Origin: Roseomonas genomospecies 6
GTDB taxonomy: Bacteria; Pseudomonadota; Alphaproteobacteria; Azospirillales; Azospirillaceae
DNA length: 64,000 bases
Direction: 5' to 3'
NCBI RefSeq assembly: GCF_008365375.1
Contig: NZ_QOKW01000004.1
Location: 277,396 to 341,395 of the forward strand
Part shown: positions 23,512 through 32,177 of the stretch, piece after piece
Numbering within the stretch: the stretch's first letter is position 1
How the letters are laid out: each line of letters opens with the position of its first letter
The notes under the pieces: generated by a model
Told to the model about the DNA's origin: nothing
The model's database searches: none
What the model saw: the letters and a program-made list of their open reading frames with translations, nothing else
Program-made: the position numbers and the translations under genes

Positions 23512-24027
23512 ATGGTAGACCGTAAGAAGCGTGCCCAGGACCTGATCAAGTATCACAGCTATGCCTCGGGCGCCTTCGGGCTCATTCCCGTCCCCGGCGC
23601 GGACGTCGCCGCGGTCAGCGTGGCCCAGCTCAACCTGATCCACAAGCTGGCGAAGCTGTATGAGGTCGAGTTCGCGCAGGAACGCACCCGCGCCATCATC
23701 GGCGCGCTGGTTGGCGGCGTCATGCCCGGCGCCCTCAGCTCCAGCGTGCTGGGCTCCGCGGTGAAGGCCGTTCCGTTCATCGGCACCGCGCTGGGCGTGG
23801 CGGTGATGCCGGCCCTGTCGCTGGCCGCCACCCAGGCGCTGGGCCGCGTATTCGCGCAGCATTTCGAAACCGGCGGCACGCTGCTGGACTTCGACGTGGA
23901 CGCGATGCGCGAGCATTTCCGCAAGGAGTTCGAGGCCGCCAGGAACGAGGCTGCCAAAAATGAAACCGACGGCGCTCCCGCCGAGGCCCCGCAGATGGAA
24001 GAGCAGCCGGCCCAGAAGGCCGGTTAA
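23512..24027 (+). CDS. DUF697-like membrane-associated protein
   Basis: A 171-aa protein. Residues about 10-120 follow the DUF697 pattern: GAFGLIPVPGADVAAVSVAQLNLIHKLAKLY, then ERTRAIIGALVGGVMPGAL, and VPFIGTALGVAVMPALSLAATQALGRVFAQHF, which gives two or three hydrophobic glycine-rich helices. The C-terminus is a charged Ala/Glu tail. DUF697 domains often sit behind small GTPase domains; here the domain stands alone. The ATG at 23512 starts exactly at the conserved region; upstream in-frame sequence lies in the AT-rich leader and is unlikely to be translated. It is the first gene of the second envelope operon. Function is unknown. Confidence 0.7.
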   Translation: MVDRKKRAQDLIKYHSYASGAFGLIPVPGADVAAVSVAQLNLIHKLAKLYEVEFAQERTRAIIGALVGGVMPGALSSSVLGSAVKAVPFIGTALGVAVMPALSLAATQALGRVFAQHFETGGTLLDFDVDAMREHFRKEFEAARNEAAKNETDGAPAEAPQMEEQPAQKAG

Positions 24028-24083
24028 GGGCGCGACGCCAGGGCGCCGGGTAAAGAGGTCCGGGCAATAAGGGAAGCATCGCC

Positions 24084-24254
24084 GTGTTCGAGCTGATCTA
24101 CATCGGTCTCTGCCTGCTGGTCGGGTTTCTGGGGATCGGCCGCCGCGGCGGCTTCCTGCTTTACGCCTTCCTGGCGGTGGTGCTGACGCCGCCCGGCGCC
24201 CTTCTCGTCATGATTCTGCTGACCACCCGCCGCAAGAAGCGGGCCAAGGCGTGA
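24084..24254 (+). CDS. Small membrane protein, 56 aa
   Basis: A short GTG-started gene with a good AAGGGAAG ribosome site. The product is almost entirely two hydrophobic helices (about 3-18 and 24-48) with a GIGRRGG turn and a very basic tail (RRKKRAKA), so a two-TM inner-membrane hairpin with both ends cytosolic is likely. The stop overlaps the next gene's GTG by 4 bp (GTGA), strong evidence that the gene is real and co-expressed. No family is recognised. Confidence 0.65.
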   Translation: MFELIYIGLCLLVGFLGIGRRGGFLLYAFLAVVLTPPGALLVMILLTTRRKKRAKA

Positions 24255-25012
24255 CCGCGGCGATGGCACCCGTCCTCCGCCCCGCCCTGCGGCGTCTGCT
24301 GCCGGCCCTGCTGGTTCTGCTCGCCGCCATCGGTCCGGCGCGCGCCGAATACTGGACCATCGCGTCGGAAGACCATTTCCCGCCCTACAACTACTCCTTC
24401 AACGGCAAGCGCATGGGCATCGACACGGACATCGTCGCCGCCCTGCTGAAGGAGCTGAACATCACCCCGGTCCACCGGCCGCTGTCCTGGAACGAGGTCG
24501 TCCGGTCGATGGACGAGAACACCGCCGACGTGGGGTTCCAGTTCATCGCCTCGCCCGCCCGCTTCGCCCAATACAACATGATCGGGCCGTTCCGCACCGG
24601 CACCACCGTCTTCATGGTGCGCAAGGACTCGCCCATCGCCTTCGAGCGGCTGGAGGATCTGACCCCCTACCGCATCGGCGTGGTGGACGGCTTCGCCTAC
24701 GCACCGGACTTCGACGCGGCGACCTACCTGGAGAAGCTTCCGTCCAGCAGCAACGTCGTCAATTTCCGCCGCCTGATCCTGGGCCGGGTGGACGTGATCG
24801 TCGGCGACCTGCATGTGCTGAACCACATGGCCAAGCAGGACGGGCGGCTGAAGGACGTGCGCGTCCTGCCCAAGCCGCTGGGACTTATCCCCCGCTACAT
24901 CGCCATGCCCAAGGCGCGCAAGGAGAAGGCGGAGCGGCTGCAGGCCGCCTTCGTCAAGCTGCGCGACAACGGAACCATCACCCGCATCCTCGACTCCTGG
25001 CTGGCGGAGTGA
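24251..25012 (+). CDS. Periplasmic substrate-binding protein, amino-acid (SBP_bac_3) type
   Basis: A 253-aa secreted protein with a signal peptide (about residues 1-32, ending GPARA). The mature part is a family 3 solute-binding fold: YWTIASEDHFPPYNYSFNGKRMGIDTDIVAALLKELN at the start, DVGFQFIASPARFAQYNMIGPF in lobe 1, and LEDLTPYRIGVVDGFAYAPDF at the hinge. The usual ligand Arg of amino-acid binders (T-x-x-R) is represented by SPAR. No matching importer permease is encoded nearby; the genes that follow are export-type ABC transporters. It may therefore act as a sensor or deliver a ligand to another envelope component. Confidence 0.8.
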   Translation: MTAAMAPVLRPALRRLLPALLVLLAAIGPARAEYWTIASEDHFPPYNYSFNGKRMGIDTDIVAALLKELNITPVHRPLSWNEVVRSMDENTADVGFQFIASPARFAQYNMIGPFRTGTTVFMVRKDSPIAFERLEDLTPYRIGVVDGFAYAPDFDAATYLEKLPSSSNVVNFRRLILGRVDVIVGDLHVLNHMAKQDGRLKDVRVLPKPLGLIPRYIAMPKARKEKAERLQAAFVKLRDNGTITRILDSWLAE

Positions 25013-25021
25013 GGCGGACCG

Positions 25022-26746
25022 ATGAGCAAGAGCAAGACAACCAAGCGCGCCGCTCCCAGCCGCCCGCAGTCCAATCGCCCGGCCTCGGCCCTGCTGCCCC
25101 TGATCGGGCTGGCCGACCGTGAGATCCTGACCCGGCTGGTGGTCACCGGCTGCGTCGCCGCCACCGCCAACCTCATCAGCCTGATGAGCCTCAGCGCGGA
25201 GCTGAACGGCTGGATGCGCGGCGAGGTTCTGGACACGCCCTTCCTGATCTTCTGCCTGTCGCTTCTGGTCTCCTACGCCTTCAGCAAGCGCTTCGTCGGG
25301 CTGGTGCTGACCACCGGATTCAGCGCGCTGGCCGGGGTGCGGCGGCGCTTCCTTCAGGCCGTCACGCTGGGCAACCACGCCGACATCCTGGACATGCAGG
25401 CCCGGCGCGCCTTCGACCTGGGCAACCACCATCTGGAGCGCATTGCGGCGCTGCTGCCAAACCTGTCCATCGCCGCCAACATGATGCTGGTGGCGGTCGT
25501 CGCCTACCTCTACCTGTGGACGCTGTCCACGGTGGGCGCCACGCTGCTGCTGGTCGCCGGGGTGCTGGTCGGCGGCTGGTACGTGCGCGAGGCGCAGCGG
25601 ACCCGCGCGCTGCTGGGGCAGGCCAAGGAGTCCGAGCTGCGGATGCTCCAGGGCTTTTCCGAGCTGGTCGGCGGCAACGCCGAGATCAAGCTGGGCAAGG
25701 CGCGGCGCGACGAGCTGACCCAGGCGGTGGAGGCCGACGTCGCCCGCTGGGAGGATCTGAAGCGGCGCCACGGGCGCAATCTGGGAGAGCTGTTCTCCTG
25801 GATCGCCACCATCGTCATCGGCTTTTCCGCGGTCTTCGTCTTCATCTTCCCGCGCATGGGCGCGCTGTCGGCGGCGGAGCTTCCGCTGGTGACCTCGGTC
25901 ATCCTGTTCCTCGCCCGGCCCCTGTCGAAGTTCCTCAACGCCGTGCCCGACTACATCGCGGCGGAGGACGCGGCGAACCAGCTCACCAGCCTTCTCGCCA
26001 CCCTGCCGGCGGCGGAGTACGAGCCGTCGAAGCTGGCCCGCGCGCCGCGCCGCTTCTCCGCAATCGAGCTGCGGGGCGTCCGCTTCGCCTACCGCGCCGG
26101 AATGCGCCCCGAACCCTTCGTCATCGGCCCCATCGACATGACCATCCCGGCGGGAAGCGTCGTCGGCATCGTCGGAGCCAACGGGTCGGGCAAGTCCACG
26201 CTGCTGCGCGCCATCCCGCTGCTGTTCCGCCCCGACGAGGGGCAGGTCCTTCTCGACGGACAGGCGGTGGGGGGCGACCGGCTGGAATCCTACCGCGACC
26301 TGTTCTGCGCGGTGTTCCAGGACCACCACCTGTTCACCCGCCTGCCGCAGGGGCCGACCTTCGACGCGGAGCTGTTCCGCGAGATGCTGGCCTATCTGAA
26401 GATCGACCATCTGGTGCCGGAGACCGGCGACGGGCTTCTGAACCGCGACCTGTCCAAGGGCCAGCGCCGCCGCGTCGCCCTGGCGGTCGCGGTCGCGGAG
26501 GGGCGCCCGATCATCATCCTCGACGAATGGACGTCCGACCAGGACGCCGAGTTCCGCACCCGCTTCACCAGCGAGATCATCGGCAAGCTGCGGGCTCTGG
26601 GCCGCACCGTGATCTTCGTGTCGCACGACGGCGACGTGTCGTCCTTCTGCGACGTGACCATTCGAATGACCAACGGACAGATGGACGCGCCGGTCGGGAA
26701 GACCGCGACGCGCCCCGCCACGGCTTTGCTCCAGGAGACCGCGTGA
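25022..26746 (+). CDS. ABC exporter, SyrD/PvdE (cyclic peptide export) type, first copy
   Basis: A 574-aa half-transporter with a basic N-terminal tail, about six TM segments (about 30-300) and an ATPase domain (about 345-545). Walker A GANGSGKST is near 385, the signature LSKGQRRRVALAVA near 476, and Walker B IIILDEWTSDQD near 496. The DEW-x-x-DQDxxFR sequence and the SHD switch are typical of the SyrD/PvdE/TIGR01194 group, which moves non-ribosomal peptides or their precursors into the periplasm. It lies 9 bp after the binding-protein gene and 1 bp before the SPFH gene. A second member of the family follows the SPFH gene, so the two may form a heterodimer. The real substrate is unknown; no peptide synthetase is present in the window. 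Confidence 0.85.
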   Translation: MSKSKTTKRAAPSRPQSNRPASALLPLIGLADREILTRLVVTGCVAATANLISLMSLSAELNGWMRGEVLDTPFLIFCLSLLVSYAFSKRFVGLVLTTGFSALAGVRRRFLQAVTLGNHADILDMQARRAFDLGNHHLERIAALLPNLSIAANMMLVAVVAYLYLWTLSTVGATLLLVAGVLVGGWYVREAQRTRALLGQAKESELRMLQGFSELVGGNAEIKLGKARRDELTQAVEADVARWEDLKRRHGRNLGELFSWIATIVIGFSAVFVFIFPRMGALSAAELPLVTSVILFLARPLSKFLNAVPDYIAAEDAANQLTSLLATLPAAEYEPSKLARAPRRFSAIELRGVRFAYRAGMRPEPFVIGPIDMTIPAGSVVGIVGANGSGKSTLLRAIPLLFRPDEGQVLLDGQAVGGDRLESYRDLFCAVFQDHHLFTRLPQGPTFDAELFREMLAYLKIDHLVPETGDGLLNRDLSKGQRRRVALAVAVAEGRPIIILDEWTSDQDAEFRTRFTSEIIGKLRALGRTVIFVSHDGDVSSFCDVTIRMTNGQMDAPVGKTATRPATALLQETA

Positions 26747-26747
26747 C

Positions 26748-28070
26748 ATGGCTGACCAGGCCTTCACCTACGACGACGCCGATGCGACGCCGCAGCCGAA
26801 GTCGCGCCTGCGCGCGCTGCTGGGCAACTGGTACGAGGAGCACCGCCGGTCGCTGCTGTGCACGCTGCTGGTGGGCATTCTGATCTTCCTCTACTTCGCC
26901 CCGTCCATCGTCGTCTTCATCCCCGCCGGTCACGGCGGCGTGCTGTGGAAGCGCTTCCACCAGGGCACCCAGATGGCTCCGGCCCTGGCGGAGGGCGTGC
27001 ACGTCATCTTCCCCTGGGACAAGATCGAGGTCTACGATCTGCGCCTTCAGGAGGACACCCGCTCCTATTCCGCCATCGCCAACGACGGCCTGAACGTCAG
27101 CATCGAGATCACGGTCCGCTACCGCCCCTACGCGGAGATGCTGGCGGCCCTGCACAAGAACGTCGGGCCGAACTATCTGGAAGTGCTTCTGGTGCCGGAG
27201 GTCGGGTCGGTCTCGCGCGAGATCGTGTCGCGCTTCAAGGCCGACGAACTCTACGCCCACCGCCGCCTGCGCGTTCAGACCGAGGCGTTCGAGCAGGTCG
27301 CCGACCGCGTGATGTACGCCCAGATCATCGGGGCCGAGGACACGCCGAAACCGGACGGGCGCACCAAGACCGGCTATCTGCTGATCCAGGACATCCTGAT
27401 CCGCAACGTCTCGCTGCCCGAAGCGATCATGGTGTCGATCGAGCGCAAGATCCAACAGGACCAGGCCGCCCAGGAATACCAGTTCCGCCTGCAGCGCGAG
27501 CTGTTCGAAAGCCAGCGCAAGCAGTTGGAAGGCCAGGGCATCCGCGCCTTCCAGGAGACGGTCCAGGCCAACCTGACCGAGAACTACCTGCGCTGGCGCG
27601 GCATCGAGGCGACGCTGGAGCTGGCCCATTCGCCCAACGCCAAGATCGTCGTCATCGGCAACGCCGCCAGCGGCGGGCTGCCGCTGATCCTCGACGCGGC
27701 GACGGGCCAGGGCGCCACCATCCCGATGCCTGGCGCCCCCATTCCCGGCGTGCCGCATCCGGGCGCGCCGAACGCCACGGTGACCATGCCGTCGAGCAGC
27801 CTTCCCGTGCCGCCCGCCGCGCAGCTTCCCTCGCTGAGCGGCGACGGCACGCCCGGACAGGTGCCGGTCGCCCAGATGCCCAGCCTGAACACCGCCGGGG
27901 CCGGCCCCGCGCCGGGCGCGCCATCCGCGTCCACCCACGCGCCGACCGCGCCGGTTCCCGGTGTCAAGCCCGAGCCGGCGGGGGCCGCAAAGGATGGAAT
28001 GGCCGCATCCGCCCCCATCCTGTCGAAGATGTCGCCCTCCCGCCTGATCGACCTCATCCAGTCCAAGTGA
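26748..28070 (+). CDS. SPFH/prohibitin-like membrane protein
   Basis: A 440-aa protein with a cytosolic N-terminus, one TM helix (about 36-57) and an SPFH/band 7 domain (about 58-250): VFIPAGHGGVLWKRFHQGT, LAEGVHVIFPWDKIEVYDLRL, and LNVSIEITVRYRP. A helical region follows (about 250-290, rich in Gln/Glu) and then a long Pro/Gly/Ala tail (about 315-425) with repeated P-x-P-G motifs, ending in an Ile/Leu-rich helix. Prohibitin-like proteins form large membrane-bound rings or microdomain scaffolds. It is sandwiched between two related ABC exporters with gaps of only 1 and 7 bp, so it probably organises that transporter. The extended low-complexity tail is not usual in the family. Confidence 0.85.
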   Translation: MADQAFTYDDADATPQPKSRLRALLGNWYEEHRRSLLCTLLVGILIFLYFAPSIVVFIPAGHGGVLWKRFHQGTQMAPALAEGVHVIFPWDKIEVYDLRLQEDTRSYSAIANDGLNVSIEITVRYRPYAEMLAALHKNVGPNYLEVLLVPEVGSVSREIVSRFKADELYAHRRLRVQTEAFEQVADRVMYAQIIGAEDTPKPDGRTKTGYLLIQDILIRNVSLPEAIMVSIERKIQQDQAAQEYQFRLQRELFESQRKQLEGQGIRAFQETVQANLTENYLRWRGIEATLELAHSPNAKIVVIGNAASGGLPLILDAATGQGATIPMPGAPIPGVPHPGAPNATVTMPSSSLPVPPAAQLPSLSGDGTPGQVPVAQMPSLNTAGAGPAPGAPSASTHAPTAPVPGVKPEPAGAAKDGMAASAPILSKMSPSRLIDLIQSK

Positions 28071-28077
28071 GCCGGCG

Positions 28078-29757
28078 ATGGATCTCTGGCGCATCCTGAG
28101 ACGCGACGCCCTGCGCAACATGCAGCCGCTGATGCTGCTGGCGGTGCTGGCGGCGGCGCTCAACCTCGCCCTGCTGACCTCGCTGAACAGCGCGCTGGTC
28201 ATCATGGACGACCCGGAGGGGTTGCAGCGGCTGCTGTTCATCTTCCTGCTGTCCGCCTTCTCCTGGCGGTTCGCGCAGGGCTGGATGATGAGCGCGGCGT
28301 CCAAGCGGATTCAGGCGGCGCTGGCGATCCTGCGCGTCGACCTGCTGCGCCGGGCCGTGGCCGCCGACCTGCCGGACGCCATGGCGGTCGGCTCCGCCCG
28401 CCTCGCCCAGGTCGCCGGGCCGGAGCTGCAACTGCTGGCCCAGGCGGTGCCGACCCTGGTCATCAGCTTCCAGTCGGTCGCGGCCATCGTTCTGTGCCTG
28501 CTGTATCTCGCCACCCTGTCGAACGCCGCGGTGCTGATCGTGCTGGGCTTCCTGACGGTCGGCGGCGTCCTGATCACCCGCTCCGTCCTGCGGCTGGAGC
28601 GGCTGTCGGAGACGATCCACGAGGCCGAGGGCGCGCTGTCGGAACGGTCGGACCACATCCTGCAAACCCTGCGCGAGTGCAAGCTGAACCGGCGGCGCGC
28701 CGCCAACGCGCTGTCCGACGCGACCGCCTGCGCCGAGGCCCTGCGGACGGAGCGCCACCGCTTCGGCGCCGAGTACAGCCACTATTTCACGCTCAGCGAG
28801 CTGACCTACTACGCGGCGCTGGCCGGGATCATCTTCCTGCTGCCGGCGGTGACCAGCACCGACATCGCGACCGTCGTGCTGGCCGGCCACGCCGCCGCCT
28901 TCATCGCCTACCCGGTCATCACCATCGTCGCCTCCTACCCCTCCTACATCAGCGCCGAGACCGCCGCCCGCTCCTATCTGGCGGTGGAGGCGGAGCTGAA
29001 GGCGCCGCCCCGTTCCGTCACACCCCGTCCCGGGCAGCGCCGGGCGAAGGACGCGCCACCGACCGGCTTCACCGGCTTCTCCGTCCTCGCGCTCGACGGC
29101 GCCGCCTACCGCCACGCCGGGCGCGACGGCATCGGCTCCTTCACCGTGGGGCCCATCGACCTGACGGTGGAGCGCGGCAGCACCGTGTTCATCACCGGCC
29201 ACAACGGCGCCGGCAAGAGCACGCTGGTCCATATGCTGCTCGGCCTCTACCCGGCGCAGCGCGGCAGCCTGAGCGTGGACGGCGCGGTGGTGACGGCGGA
29301 CACGCTGGGCTCCTACCGCGACCTGTTCTCCGTCGTCTTCTCCGACAACCACGTCACCCGCCAGCTCTACGGCGCGGTGTCGCTGGAGGACGGCTTCGCC
29401 GACGAGCTGCTGGACCTCCTGGAAATGTCCGACAAGGTGATGGTCGAGGACCGCGCCTTCTCCACGGTGGACCTGTCGCAGGGGCAGAAGAAGCGCCTCG
29501 CCCTGATCGCCGCCCTGCTGGAGCGCAAGCCCGTGCTGGTGCTGGACGAATGGGCCGCCGACCAGTCCCCCTATTTCCGGCGGAAATTCTACCGCGAGAT
29601 CATTCCCTGGATGAAGGCGCGCGGAATCACCGTGATCGCCGTGACCCACGACGACGCGTACTTCGACGCCGCCGACGTGCAAATCCAGGTGGAGCAGGGC
29701 GGTATCCGCCGGCTCGACACCCCCACCCTTCCGGCCCCCGACCTGCTGCCCGCCTGA
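28078..29757 (+). CDS. ABC exporter, SyrD/PvdE type, second copy
   Basis: A 559-aa half-transporter with an N-terminal membrane domain (hydrophobic segments near 18-40, 48-65, 125-160, 235-260, 265-285) and a C-terminal ATPase. Walker A GHNGAGKST is near 374, the signature LSQGQKKRLALIAA near 465, and Walker B VLVLDEWAADQSPYFRRKFY near 487, then the switch sequence VTHDD. The DEWAADQ form is diagnostic of the SyrD/PvdE group. It is only distantly similar to the copy at 25022-26746 (different membrane domains), consistent with a heterodimeric pair rather than a recent duplication. It lies 7 bp after the SPFH gene and 66 bp before the reductase gene. Confidence 0.85.
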   Translation: MDLWRILRRDALRNMQPLMLLAVLAAALNLALLTSLNSALVIMDDPEGLQRLLFIFLLSAFSWRFAQGWMMSAASKRIQAALAILRVDLLRRAVAADLPDAMAVGSARLAQVAGPELQLLAQAVPTLVISFQSVAAIVLCLLYLATLSNAAVLIVLGFLTVGGVLITRSVLRLERLSETIHEAEGALSERSDHILQTLRECKLNRRRAANALSDATACAEALRTERHRFGAEYSHYFTLSELTYYAALAGIIFLLPAVTSTDIATVVLAGHAAAFIAYPVITIVASYPSYISAETAARSYLAVEAELKAPPRSVTPRPGQRRAKDAPPTGFTGFSVLALDGAAYRHAGRDGIGSFTVGPIDLTVERGSTVFITGHNGAGKSTLVHMLLGLYPAQRGSLSVDGAVVTADTLGSYRDLFSVVFSDNHVTRQLYGAVSLEDGFADELLDLLEMSDKVMVEDRAFSTVDLSQGQKKRLALIAALLERKPVLVLDEWAADQSPYFRRKFYREIIPWMKARGITVIAVTHDDAYFDAADVQIQVEQGGIRRLDTPTLPAPDLLPA

Positions 29758-29823
29758 CCGGGCACCAGATCGGAACCGCAAATCGAATCCTCCCCTCCCC
29801 CAGACGCGAGACCGAGGCACACC

Positions 29824-30993
29824 ATGATCCTTCTCACCGGCGGCACCGGCTTTCTCGGTGGTTCCTTCTACCTCGACGCCGTCAAGAACGGGACCGCGGC
29901 GGACTGCCTGCTGCTGATCCGCGGCGCCGACGAGGCCGCCTGCCGCGCCCGTCTCGCCAGCAATCTGGCGCGCTGCGTCGACCGCGCCACGGCCCAGGCC
30001 TACGCCGACCTCTGCCAGATCATTCCGGGCGACCTTCAGTCGCTGGCGACCAGCGCCGACCCGCGGCTGGACGCGGTGTCCCACATCGTCCACGTCGCCG
30101 CCGACACCTCCTTCGACAGCCGCCATTCGGTCTGGCAGATCAACGTGGACGGCACGCTGGCGCTGGCCGCCCGCGCCCGCCGCATGAAGCACCTCCAGCG
30201 CTTCCTGCACATCGGCACCGCCTTCTGCTGCGGCGAGACGCCGTGGCTGGAAATGGTGGAGGAGGCCCCGGCCCCCGGCCACGACACGCCGCACATCGTC
30301 GAATACACCCGCAGCAAGGCGGCGGCGGAACGCGCGCTCGCCGCCGGCTTCCCCGACCTGCCGATCGTCGTCTGCCGCCCGTCCATCGTCGTCGGCCACA
30401 CCGCGATGGGCGTGCGCCCGAGCGCCAGCATCTTCTGGTTCTTCCGGCTGGTCGACCGCACCGGCGTCCTGCCCTGCTCGCCGGACGGCTTCATCGACAT
30501 CGTTCCGGTGGACTGGGCCTCGGCCCGGCTGCACGACCTGCTGCGCAAGCCCGACCTGAAGCACGGCCTCTACCACATCTCCGCCGGTCTCGGCAGCCGG
30601 ACGACCTGGAGCGACTTCCAGGCCGCCTTCGCCGCCCACGGCCACGAGGGCACCCGTCCCTACAGCTTCTTCGACCCGAAGGGGCCGGAGGGCTGGAAGC
30701 CTTTCGACCGGGCCTTCCGCCTCGCCTTCCCGCAGCGCGACATCCTGCACCGCACGATGATGGCGGGCGGGCGCAAGTACCACCGCTTCACCGCGCAGGA
30801 CATCGCCTTCGACAACAGCCGCCTGCTGGCCGAGGGCTTCGCCCCGCCGCCGCGCTTCGCCGACTATATCGGCGTCTGCCTGACCAACCCCGGCACGACC
30901 ATCGCCGAGCAGTTCGTGGACGACGCTGCCAGCTTCGAGTTCGACGAGTCGCTGTCGTCCGACGCCGGGGCTCCCGCCACCGCCGCTGCTTAA
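29824..30993 (+). CDS. Thioester-reductase/male-sterility-type SDR (NAD(P)-binding)
   Basis: A 389-aa extended short-chain dehydrogenase. The Rossmann motif GGTGFLGG is at residues 6-13 and the catalytic pair Y161-x3-K165 lies in EYTRSKAAAE. The SIVVGHTAMG and YHISAGLGSRTTW regions are typical of the NAD_binding_4 (thioester reductase, fatty acyl reductase) branch. Such enzymes reduce acyl thioesters on carrier proteins or CoA to aldehydes or alcohols. No carrier protein is adjacent, but a phosphopantetheinyl transferase gene lies about 13 kb away. The gene belongs to the exporter operon, so it may modify an exported lipid or peptide. The substrate is unknown. Asp/Glu-rich C-terminal residues look disordered. 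Confidence 0.8.
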   Translation: MILLTGGTGFLGGSFYLDAVKNGTAADCLLLIRGADEAACRARLASNLARCVDRATAQAYADLCQIIPGDLQSLATSADPRLDAVSHIVHVAADTSFDSRHSVWQINVDGTLALAARARRMKHLQRFLHIGTAFCCGETPWLEMVEEAPAPGHDTPHIVEYTRSKAAAERALAAGFPDLPIVVCRPSIVVGHTAMGVRPSASIFWFFRLVDRTGVLPCSPDGFIDIVPVDWASARLHDLLRKPDLKHGLYHISAGLGSRTTWSDFQAAFAAHGHEGTRPYSFFDPKGPEGWKPFDRAFRLAFPQRDILHRTMMAGGRKYHRFTAQDIAFDNSRLLAEGFAPPPRFADYIGVCLTNPGTTIAEQFVDDAASFEFDESLSSDAGAPATAAA

Positions 30994-31017
30994 GCCCTAC
31001 CGCCGGAGAAGGACGCC

Positions 31018-31431
31018 ATGCCGCTCCTCATCCCCACCCGCCTCGCCTCCAGCCCGATCCACGGGCTGGGGCTCTTCGCCGAGGAGGCGGTCGCCGCCGG
31101 CACGCCGGTGTGGGCGTTCGACGCCCGCATCGACCGCCTGCTGACGCCGGACGACGCCGTGCTGACCGATTTTCCGCAGGTCGCCCGGCTGATCGACTTC
31201 CACGGCTGCGTGATCGAGGGGGTCGGCGTGCTTCTGCCGGGGGACGACGCCCGGTTCCTCAACCATGCGGACGGTCCATCCATCGGGCGGGCCGATCCCG
31301 GCGACTGGCGGCGCTTCGTCGCCCGCCGCGACATCGCCGCGGGGGAAGAGATCACCTGCAACTACGAGGACATCTGCGCCGACGTGCGCGAGGCGGGGGC
31401 GGCGCTCTACCTGACCGGTGCCGCTGGATGA
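31018..31431 (+). CDS. SET-domain protein (putative lysine methyltransferase)
   Basis: A 137-aa minimal SET domain. Visible motifs are the N-terminal SPIHGLGLFAEEAVAAGTPVW, the substrate/AdoMet-binding ARFLNHADGPS (the N-H motif) and the C-terminal AGEEITCNYEDI with the catalytic-type tyrosine. Bacterial stand-alone SET proteins of this size occur in several proteobacteria, and their substrates are mostly unknown. An AGGA-like ribosome site precedes the ATG. The stop overlaps the start of the next gene (ATGA). Being in an operon with exporters and a GNAT-like protein suggests a role in modifying a protein or peptide product, but this is inference. Confidence 0.75.
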   Translation: MPLLIPTRLASSPIHGLGLFAEEAVAAGTPVWAFDARIDRLLTPDDAVLTDFPQVARLIDFHGCVIEGVGVLLPGDDARFLNHADGPSIGRADPGDWRRFVARRDIAAGEEITCNYEDICADVREAGAALYLTGAAG

Positions 31432-32177
31432 GCACGCTTCCGGCCCTGCGGACCAGCTTAGTCGAACCGGCGGCCCTGACGCCGGAGCGGCGCGCGGCGA
31501 TGTTCGCCCTGCTCAGCGTCTGGTTCGAAGGCTACGGCGAGGACTATTTCAACGAGGAGCTGGAAGACCTCGACCACTGCGTGGTGCAGGAGGACGCCGG
31601 GACCGGGGAACTGGTCGGCTTCGCCACTATCTACCGGCAGGCAACGGAGATCGGCGGCACCGCCGTCGGCGCCTTCCACACCGCCCATTGCATCCTGGAG
31701 CGCCGCTTCTGGGGGTCGAACGGGCTGGTGCGCTCGATGGTCGCCGAGATGGTCGCCCGCGCCCGCGCCGACCGCTCGGGACGGCTGTGGTACTGGAGCT
31801 ACAGCGCGGTCGGCTACCGCTCCTACCGCTACATGCCGATGCTGTTCGTCCGTCACACGCCCCATCCGGACGAGGCCCCCGATGACCTGGACCGGGCGGT
31901 GCGCGACCACATCGGGCGGGAATGCTTCGCCCATTATTACGACCCCGGCACCGGCACCGTGGACTGGCAGTGGCAAGGCTACGGCCTGACCGAGGAGGCC
32001 CGCGCCATCAGCGAGGCCAAGCTCGACAGCCCAGCGGTCGCCCGGTTCCGCCGCATCAACCCGCGCTGGGCCGACAGCGTGGAGATCCTCTGCCTCGCCC
32101 GGCTGGAGGACGACAACCTCACCCCCTTCGGCCACCGCTGGTTTCCCACCAGCCCTCCACTCTCGACCCTGGAATGA
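31428..32177 (+). CDS. Putative GNAT-like acyltransferase
   Basis: A 249-aa soluble protein. The first half shows a pattern compatible with a GNAT N-acyltransferase: an N-terminal helix (ALLSVWFEGYGEDYFNEEL), strand LVGFATIYR, then a SNGLVRSMVAEMVARARAD segment like the acetyl-CoA-binding turn and helix, followed by LWYWSYSAVGYRSYRYMPM. A diverged C-terminal half of about 100 residues has no family I recognise. It starts inside the stop of the SET gene (ATGA) and its own stop overlaps the porin start, so it is part of the same operon. The specific reaction is unknown; N-acylhomoserine or N-acylamino-acid synthase-like activity is a possibility. Confidence 0.55.
   Translation: MSTLPALRTSLVEPAALTPERRAAMFALLSVWFEGYGEDYFNEELEDLDHCVVQEDAGTGELVGFATIYRQATEIGGTAVGAFHTAHCILERRFWGSNGLVRSMVAEMVARARADRSGRLWYWSYSAVGYRSYRYMPMLFVRHTPHPDEAPDDLDRAVRDHIGRECFAHYYDPGTGTVDWQWQGYGLTEEARAISEAKLDSPAVARFRRINPRWADSVEILCLARLEDDNLTPFGHRWFPTSPPLSTLE

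Noticed and set aside
25022..29757. A complete non-ribosomal peptide (siderophore) pathway.
   Set aside because: Only exporters, an SDR and, further away, a PPTase are found; no adenylation, condensation or carrier domains.
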